A stretch of 64,000 nt of DNA, from positions 158,718-222,717 of the forward strand of contig NZ_VHLG01000007.1 in the NCBI RefSeq assembly GCF_006516955.1. The letters run 5' to 3'. Made by a program: the position numbers and the translations under genes. This document shows, piece after piece, positions 58,877-64,000 of this stretch; position 1 is the stretch's first letter, and each line of letters starts with the position of its first letter. The notes under the pieces were generated by a model, which was not told the DNA's origin, searched no databases, and saw nothing but the letters and a program-made list of their open reading frames with translations. This DNA is from Martelella alba (GTDB taxonomy: Bacteria > Pseudomonadota > Alphaproteobacteria > Rhizobiales > Rhizobiaceae).

Positions 58877-58965
58877 TTCAAGCGCTCCTTGTTGTTATAT
58901 TTGGTGTCAGCGCGTGCCAGGGGCGCTGCACGGAAGGGGCCATGCCCTCCTTCAGGAAAACTATA

Positions 58966-59727
58966 CTATCCAAGCAATTGCAATATCATGTCGCTCCAGC
59001 CAGCCGGCCCGGCCTTTTGGGAGCGGCGGATGAAGCCTTGACGCTCACGCTCGGTTACCGGGAGCGGATCATGCGCCGGATTGGCGATGATGAAACCATG
59101 ATTGGCCGCTTCGATCATGGCGAGATCATTCGGCGCGTCGCCAAGTGCGATAGTGCTCACGGGGTCCGGACTCATGCGCTGATAGGTAGCCGTGATCTCG
59201 GCCATGCGTTCGGCCTTCGAGGTCTTTGGCATCAATGTGTAGAAACGTCCGCCCCTGACGGCCTGAAACCCGCTTTCGGCCAGATAGGCCTCGAATTCAG
59301 CCCTTTGCGCGTTCGAGCCGGACCATAATCCGGGTTCGGAAAAAGCGCGGCGGCGGGCCAGTTCTGCCTTTGCCGGCGTCATGCCCGTGCGCTTGGCAAC
59401 CTCTTCGACACTCCAGTCTCCAAAACCCTGAAACCTGCCGCGCAGTTCCGGTGGCATCTCGTTCAGGCATTGGCGCAGCTGCGCATAGGTGCTGGTGCCA
59501 TGCGCCGGATCGGATCCGGCAATGCCGGCGCCGTTTTCAACGATCATCGGTTCGTCCAGGCCGAGTTCTGCGGCGATAGGGCGCATTTCCGCCTCGGTCT
59601 TGCTGGAGGCGAGGATCAGCGGAATGTTCAGTTCTTTCAGACGCTGAAGGGCCGGCAATGCTGGAGCAAAATCATAGGTTTCGTGGTCGAGCAGTGTTCC
59701 GTCGAGGTCGGAAAAGACAAGTTGCAT
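58966..59727 (-). CDS. Glycosyl-3-phosphoglycerate phosphatase (MPGP/HAD-IIB)
   Basis: 253 residues of the HAD-IIB mannosyl-3-phosphoglycerate phosphatase family. Motif I is FSDLDGTLLDHETYDFAPA, motif II LASSKTEAEM, and motif III/IV GDAPNDLAMIEAA. VENGAGI is a further family mark. It would dephosphorylate the product of the neighbouring synthase to give the free glycosylglycerate. It follows rlmB by 108 bases on the same strand and may be partly co-transcribed. Confidence 0.88.
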   Translation of the reverse strand: MQLVFSDLDGTLLDHETYDFAPALPALQRLKELNIPLILASSKTEAEMRPIAAELGLDEPMIVENGAGIAGSDPAHGTSTYAQLRQCLNEMPPELRGRFQGFGDWSVEEVAKRTGMTPAKAELARRRAFSEPGLWSGSNAQRAEFEAYLAESGFQAVRGGRFYTLMPKTSKAERMAEITATYQRMSPDPVSTIALGDAPNDLAMIEAANHGFIIANPAHDPLPVTERERQGFIRRSQKAGPAGWSDMILQLLG

Positions 59728-59835
59728 GGTCGAGGCTCTTTCTGGCGAGGATCAGGAACCGCTTTGAAAACGCTTCGGTGGTATTTTGGTTCCGGCCGGT
59801 GCCGGGGAATTCGTGAGGGCTTTGGGTGATTCTGA

Positions 59836-60720
59836 TCAATCGCCTGATGCTTTGAAGATAAACTGCCGGGCGGCGTAGAGCGAAATGGCCGCCGCATTGG
59901 AGACGTTCAGGGATTTGATTTCACCTGGCATGTCGAGCCGCGCAAGCGCGCTTGCCGTTTCGCGGGTCTTCTGCCTGAGACCCTTGCCTTCAGCCCCGAG
60001 AACCAGTGCGATCTTGCCGCCGCGCATGGTCTGTTCCAGCGGGGCGGGGCCTTCCGAATCAAGCCCGACGCTGAAAAAGCCCAGCCCGTGCAGTTCTTCC
60101 AGTGCATTCGCCAGATTGGTGATCTGGATATAGGGAATCATTTCCAGCGCACCTGATGCCGATTTTGCCATGACGCCTGATTCGGTTGGGCTATGGCGCA
60201 TGGTGGTGATGACGGCACCGGCGGAAAAGGCGACCGCGGAGCGCAGAATCGCGCCGACATTGTGCGGATCTGTCACCTGATCGAGAACGAGAAGAAGCGG
60301 GCTGTCCTTGAGCGCTTCGAGCCGGCGCACTGGCAAGGGGCGTGTCACAAGCATAACGCCCTGATGAATAGCGTCCGAGCCAAGAATGGCGTCGATTTCC
60401 TGTGGACGGACCGTCTCGACGGCAAGCGTCTCCGGCAGTGGCTTGTCCGCTGTCAGGCGCGCGAGTGCATTCTGGGTCACTTTCAGGCCAAGAAGCGTGC
60501 GTTCAGGATTGTCTATCGCTGCGCGCACCGTATGAAGGCCGTAAAGATAGACCTCGTCGGCTGGCGGCGTGATGCCGCGCGATGCATTCGCAGCCTTGCG
60601 GTGTGCGGCCGGTTGCGACGGCAATTCGCCACGCGAACGTTTTGCGTCACGGTGGTTTCTGCGCAGCTTGGCGTAGTGCGCATCCTTGGCGCTGCCGGTA
60701 TCGTCATCTCTTTTGCTCAT
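59836..60720 (-). CDS. rlmB: 23S rRNA (guanosine-2'-O)-methyltransferase RlmB
   Basis: A SPOUT/TrmH-family methyltransferase that modifies G2251 of 23S rRNA in Escherichia coli. A basic, variable N-terminal tail (residues 1-50) is followed by the substrate-binding domain (YLYGLHTVRAAIDNPERTL) and the SPOUT domain with LVLDQVTDPHNVGAILRSA, LVLGAEGKGLR and the knot segment SLNVSNAAAISLY. It has 294 residues. Its position beside tRNA-Tyr/tRNA-Gly near tuf is usual in rhizobia. Confidence 0.93.
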   Translation of the reverse strand: MSKRDDDTGSAKDAHYAKLRRNHRDAKRSRGELPSQPAAHRKAANASRGITPPADEVYLYGLHTVRAAIDNPERTLLGLKVTQNALARLTADKPLPETLAVETVRPQEIDAILGSDAIHQGVMLVTRPLPVRRLEALKDSPLLLVLDQVTDPHNVGAILRSAVAFSAGAVITTMRHSPTESGVMAKSASGALEMIPYIQITNLANALEELHGLGFFSVGLDSEGPAPLEQTMRGGKIALVLGAEGKGLRQKTRETASALARLDMPGEIKSLNVSNAAAISLYAARQFIFKASGD

Positions 60721-60969
60721 AATGCCTTATACGTCGCGGCTTCGCGTCCGCCTAGTCCCCCGGCCTTTATGGGGCGACAAATGAAGGGGACAGTTTCAAT
60801 GTTATGTTTTCGTCATTTTTTTCTGCGAAGGCGTGTTGACAGAGCGTGATCAGACGGTCATATACGCGGCGCAGATCGACGCGACCGAAGCAGTCGCCCC
60901 AGGGCAAGCCCCTGAAGGTTAAAGCCAAGTGAGCGTCGAGAGATGGCAAGCGCCATCCAGGCTGGTACT

Positions 60970-61054
60970 GGAGGAGTGCGTGAGTGGTTAAAACGGACGG
61001 ACTGTAAATCCGTTGACTTAGTCTACGTTGGTTCGAATCCAACCTCCTCCACCA
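60970..61054 (+). tRNA. tRNA-Tyr (anticodon GTA)
   Basis: 85 bases with the long variable arm of tRNA-Tyr, acceptor GGAGGAG/CTCCTCC, anticodon GTA at 61004-61006, T-arm GGTTCGAATCC, discriminator A and encoded CCA. Confidence 0.97.
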
Positions 61055-61075
61055 CCACCAGCAACTGACTGATCC

Positions 61076-61149
61076 GCGGGTATAGCTCAATGGTAGAGCA
61101 GCAGCCTTCCAAGCTGAATACGCGGGTTCGATTCCCGCTACCCGCTCCA
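61076..61149 (+). tRNA. tRNA-Gly (anticodon TCC)
   Basis: 74 bases, acceptor GCGGGTA/TACCCGC, anticodon TCC at 61108-61110, T-arm GGTTCGATTCC, discriminator T and encoded CCA. It lies 21 bases after tRNA-Tyr and is probably on the same transcript. Confidence 0.97.
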
Positions 61150-61324
61150 GTCGCTCTCGGGAAACTTGCGGCATGACGATCTTTTCGTTTCCCCCTTTCC
61201 GATAGATTTGCTACGCTTCATATGGGCTTAACGTAAACTGATGTTTCACCGCAGCAGCGTATGATCGCGTGTCCGATGGTGGGCGGGCAATAAAGGGAGC
61301 GCCGGTGTCGGAGGCGCGCGACAA

Positions 61325-62512
61325 TTGATAGACATGCAAGCGCTTATGGTGCCAGGTGGGTTGCTTATCCTCGCTGGCAGTTTTGTTGTTGCCTGGTTCA
61401 CCGGTGCAAGGCGGAACTATCTTCTGATCCTGGCCGCCAGCTATATCGTTCTCGCCAGCGCCTTTTGTACGATGCTGCTCCGGGATTACGTATCCCATGA
61501 TGTCGTTCTGCCAGCGGCCAATTTCATGTTCATCGCCACGCAGATCCTGCTGGGCGAAGCGCTGCTTCAGCGTCGCGGCAAGACATTCGGCATCCTGCTG
61601 AACCTGTCAGCCTTCGTCGCCCTGTGCACGCTCTATTATGGCTTCTATCTGTTCGGAACTATTACGTCGCGAACGGTTGCCATCAATGCCGGGCTCTTTG
61701 CCTTTATGACGCTGACGGTGTTCCGTTTCTGGATCAGGCGTGATGACAGTATCCACGACAAGCTGATCTTCTGGACGCTGGTGGCGCTTGGCGTCATGCA
61801 TTCGGTCAGGACACTTGGCGTGATGGCAACACCGGATATTGCCGATCCGCAGTCGATCTTCTGGCAGTTCATGCAGGTCTATATCCTGCTGTTCGCCATG
61901 GTGCTGGCGCTCGAAGTGCTGGCCTCGCATTTCGTCGAATCGCTCGACAGCCTAAACAGCCAGCGTGATCGCGATCACCTGACAGGTGTCTTGAACCGGG
62001 CGGGATTTGAGCGGGCCGTTCACCGGTTTTTCGCTCAGCCGGATACGGCGACGACAGCGCTGATCCTGCTCGATCTTGATGATTTCAAGGCGATCAACGA
62101 CACGCGTGGACACCCGGCGGGCGATGCTGTGCTCAGGCTGTTCGGGCGCATCCTGTCCAGCCAATCGCGGAGCATGGATATTGTCGGTCGCCTTGGCGGT
62201 GATGAATTCGCGATTGTGGCGCCCGGTCTTGACGCGCGCGCTGCCGTGGCCATGGCTGAACGGATCCGACGGCAATTTGCCGCAAGTGTGGTGCCCGGCA
62301 TTGATTCGGGTGTCAGGCTTTCCTGTTCGATCGGCGTTGGCGATCTTGAGGCGGATGCTGGTTTTGATGCGCTCTACCGGCTTGCCGACCAGGCGCTTTA
62401 CGAGGCCAAACGTATCGGACGCGACAGGGTTGTCAGCGCACAGCTGCCGCAGGCGGGCGAGGGGGAGCCCTCATTCGTTTTCGGACTTCAGGGCGCCCGC
62501 GAATCTGTGTGA
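61325..62512 (+). CDS. Membrane-bound diguanylate cyclase (GGDEF)
   Basis: 395 residues. The first 200 residues carry about six transmembrane helices without a recognised sensor name. The GGDEF domain follows (from LTGVLNRAGFERA). The active site is intact (GGDEF at 291-295) and the inhibitory site RSMD (282-285) lies exactly five residues before it, so product inhibition by c-di-GMP is expected. No EAL domain. TTG at 61325 has GGAGG ten bases upstream; ATG at 61334 is the alternative. The gene lies between tRNA-Gly and tuf and looks like an insertion into a conserved order. Confidence 0.92.
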   Translation: MIDMQALMVPGGLLILAGSFVVAWFTGARRNYLLILAASYIVLASAFCTMLLRDYVSHDVVLPAANFMFIATQILLGEALLQRRGKTFGILLNLSAFVALCTLYYGFYLFGTITSRTVAINAGLFAFMTLTVFRFWIRRDDSIHDKLIFWTLVALGVMHSVRTLGVMATPDIADPQSIFWQFMQVYILLFAMVLALEVLASHFVESLDSLNSQRDRDHLTGVLNRAGFERAVHRFFAQPDTATTALILLDLDDFKAINDTRGHPAGDAVLRLFGRILSSQSRSMDIVGRLGGDEFAIVAPGLDARAAVAMAERIRRQFAASVVPGIDSGVRLSCSIGVGDLEADAGFDALYRLADQALYEAKRIGRDRVVSAQLPQAGEGEPSFVFGLQGARESV

Positions 62513-62517
62513 GCGCT

Positions 62518-63030
62518 TCAGTGCTTTCTGTCGGGGGAGAGTGACTGCTTGACCATGCGCAGCAGGAAGATCGCACCCGTGAGGCCAATCGCGACGCCGA
62601 CGGAAATCAACATCGGATAGAGCATGATCGCGATCGGGTTCAGCTCCAGCTGATGGTCTGGTGTCATGGTGCGAAATACGTTGCGGGCGAAGAAATAGCG
62701 ATTCTGGAACAGGATCGCTGCAAATGTCGTGGCGAAAACAAATGTCGACAGCATCATGAGTTTTGTCTGTTGCCAGGCCATATTGACGATCGTCATGACG
62801 ATGAAAAGCGCGATGAGGCAGCCGGCAATCACCAGGCTGTGTGACGTCAGCGAATGGGTGACGGCGCTTTGCGAGGTAAATGTGTCATTGTGCAGCACGT
62901 CGCGATTATAGGCGAGGAACCAGTTGTCGGCGTAGATGCCTGCAACAAACAGGCAAAGGGTGGCGATGGCCGCCACGGCGGCGAGGATCATTGCCGGTGC
63001 CTTTCCGGCTCCGTACGGCTGACGTTCCAT
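62518..63030 (-). CDS. Four-helix membrane protein, unknown function
   Basis: 170 residues with four hydrophobic helices (MILAAVAAIATLCLFVAGIY, VIAGCLIALFIVMTIVNMA, MLSTFVFATTFAAILF, and IMLYPMLISVGVAIGLTGAIFLL). The loop between helices 1 and 2 is polar. I do not recognise a family. It ends five bases from the stop of the convergent diguanylate cyclase gene, with no terminator between. Confidence 0.7.
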   Translation of the reverse strand: MERQPYGAGKAPAMILAAVAAIATLCLFVAGIYADNWFLAYNRDVLHNDTFTSQSAVTHSLTSHSLVIAGCLIALFIVMTIVNMAWQQTKLMMLSTFVFATTFAAILFQNRYFFARNVFRTMTPDHQLELNPIAIMLYPMLISVGVAIGLTGAIFLLRMVKQSLSPDRKH

Positions 63031-63354
63031 TCGGTGTTCTCCCTCTTCGTCTCGGCTGTCCTGATCGGCGCTTGGGCCGAAATTAGGGCGGGCAACGTCA
63101 TTCCTGTGAAAATATCTGTCTCATAAGCATATTCTTTCGATCGCGGGTGACAGCGGCAAGTCAATGGCTTGTGAGGCAAATTCGCTGTCACGGTGCAAGG
63201 AAATGCATCTGAAGCGGCAACTGAAGTTGGTTTGACCGATGGCAGGGGCAAAAGTCTTGGATTTGGTCTTGCTTATTCAGCGCGAAAGCCTTAAACGGCG
63301 GCACTAAACCGGTTCGCCGGGTCATCCGTGTTACCAGTTACAGGAAGCATTCAA
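63031..63354. other. Upstream region of tuf
   Basis: 324 bases between a - strand membrane gene and tuf. It must hold the strong promoter and leader of tuf and the promoter of the divergent gene. CTTG-containing stretches occur around 63240-63280 but I cannot assign -35 and -10 boxes. No open frame of note. Confidence 0.5.

Positions 63355-64000
<646 letters not shown>

Overview
The window looks like the chromosome of an alphaproteobacterium of the order Hyphomicrobiales (Rhizobiales), most likely Rhizobiaceae or a close relative. The reasons are gene order and families: rnd/aspS, mutS-glnD-murJ-trpS, nfuA-tsaB-rimI-plsC-miaB-phoH-ybeY-corC-lnt-praR-metK-trmB, def-fmt-truA facing dapE-dapD, engB-yidC-rnpA-rpmH, a Ros/MucR zinc-finger regulator, and rlmB followed by tRNA-Tyr, tRNA-Gly and tuf. 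Coding DNA is GC-rich. The species cannot be named from the sequence alone.

Layout. 1-2661 is the 3' part of a large, unrecognised, less GC-rich gene, the most foreign-looking gene here. 2.7-27.5 kb is conserved housekeeping: RNase D, AspRS, mismatch repair, nitrogen sensing (GlnD), peptidoglycan lipid II flipping, TrpRS, a stress protein, Fe-S assembly, tRNA modification (TsaB, MiaB, TrmB), ribosome maturation (YbeY, RimI), phospholipid and lipoprotein synthesis, and MetK. 27.5-32 kb holds a small heat-shock operon, then a nucleoside hydrolase convergent with ribokinase (nucleoside salvage), then rmuC. 32-39.5 kb holds def-fmt-truA, a lipoprotein, a membrane protein, dapE/dapD, a secreted EF-hand protein and a HAD nucleotidase. 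39.9-46.4 kb is mostly accessory: a DMT exporter, two related DHA2-type drug pumps flanking a TetR gene, argB and a secreted fasciclin protein. 46.7-49.9 kb is engB and the yidC-rnpA-rpmH operon. 50-60 kb holds an orphan histidine kinase, tRNA-Arg, a B12-type radical SAM protein, a divergent Bcr/CflA pump and TetR pair, a MucR-type regulator with a long AT-rich upstream region, and a gene pair likely to make glucosylglycerate or mannosylglycerate. 60.7-64 kb holds two tRNAs, a membrane diguanylate cyclase, a membrane protein and the 5' part of tuf.

The most unusual non-coding signal is a mosaic intergenic repeat present in four places (about 14.66-14.90, 29.42-29.64, 46.40-46.65 and 56.44-56.58 kb). 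Its core carries one or two palindromes with a shared inner segment. It is bounded by hairpins that follow gene ends and are joined to a conserved box of about 17 bases ([17 protein letters not shown]). The hairpin stem differs at each gene while the box is kept. A hairpin-box unit without the core sits after aspS. A second, unrelated palindromic family occurs at 17.38 and 22.97 kb, with a possibly related module at 47.40 kb. No CRISPR array, prophage, insertion sequence or rRNA gene was seen.
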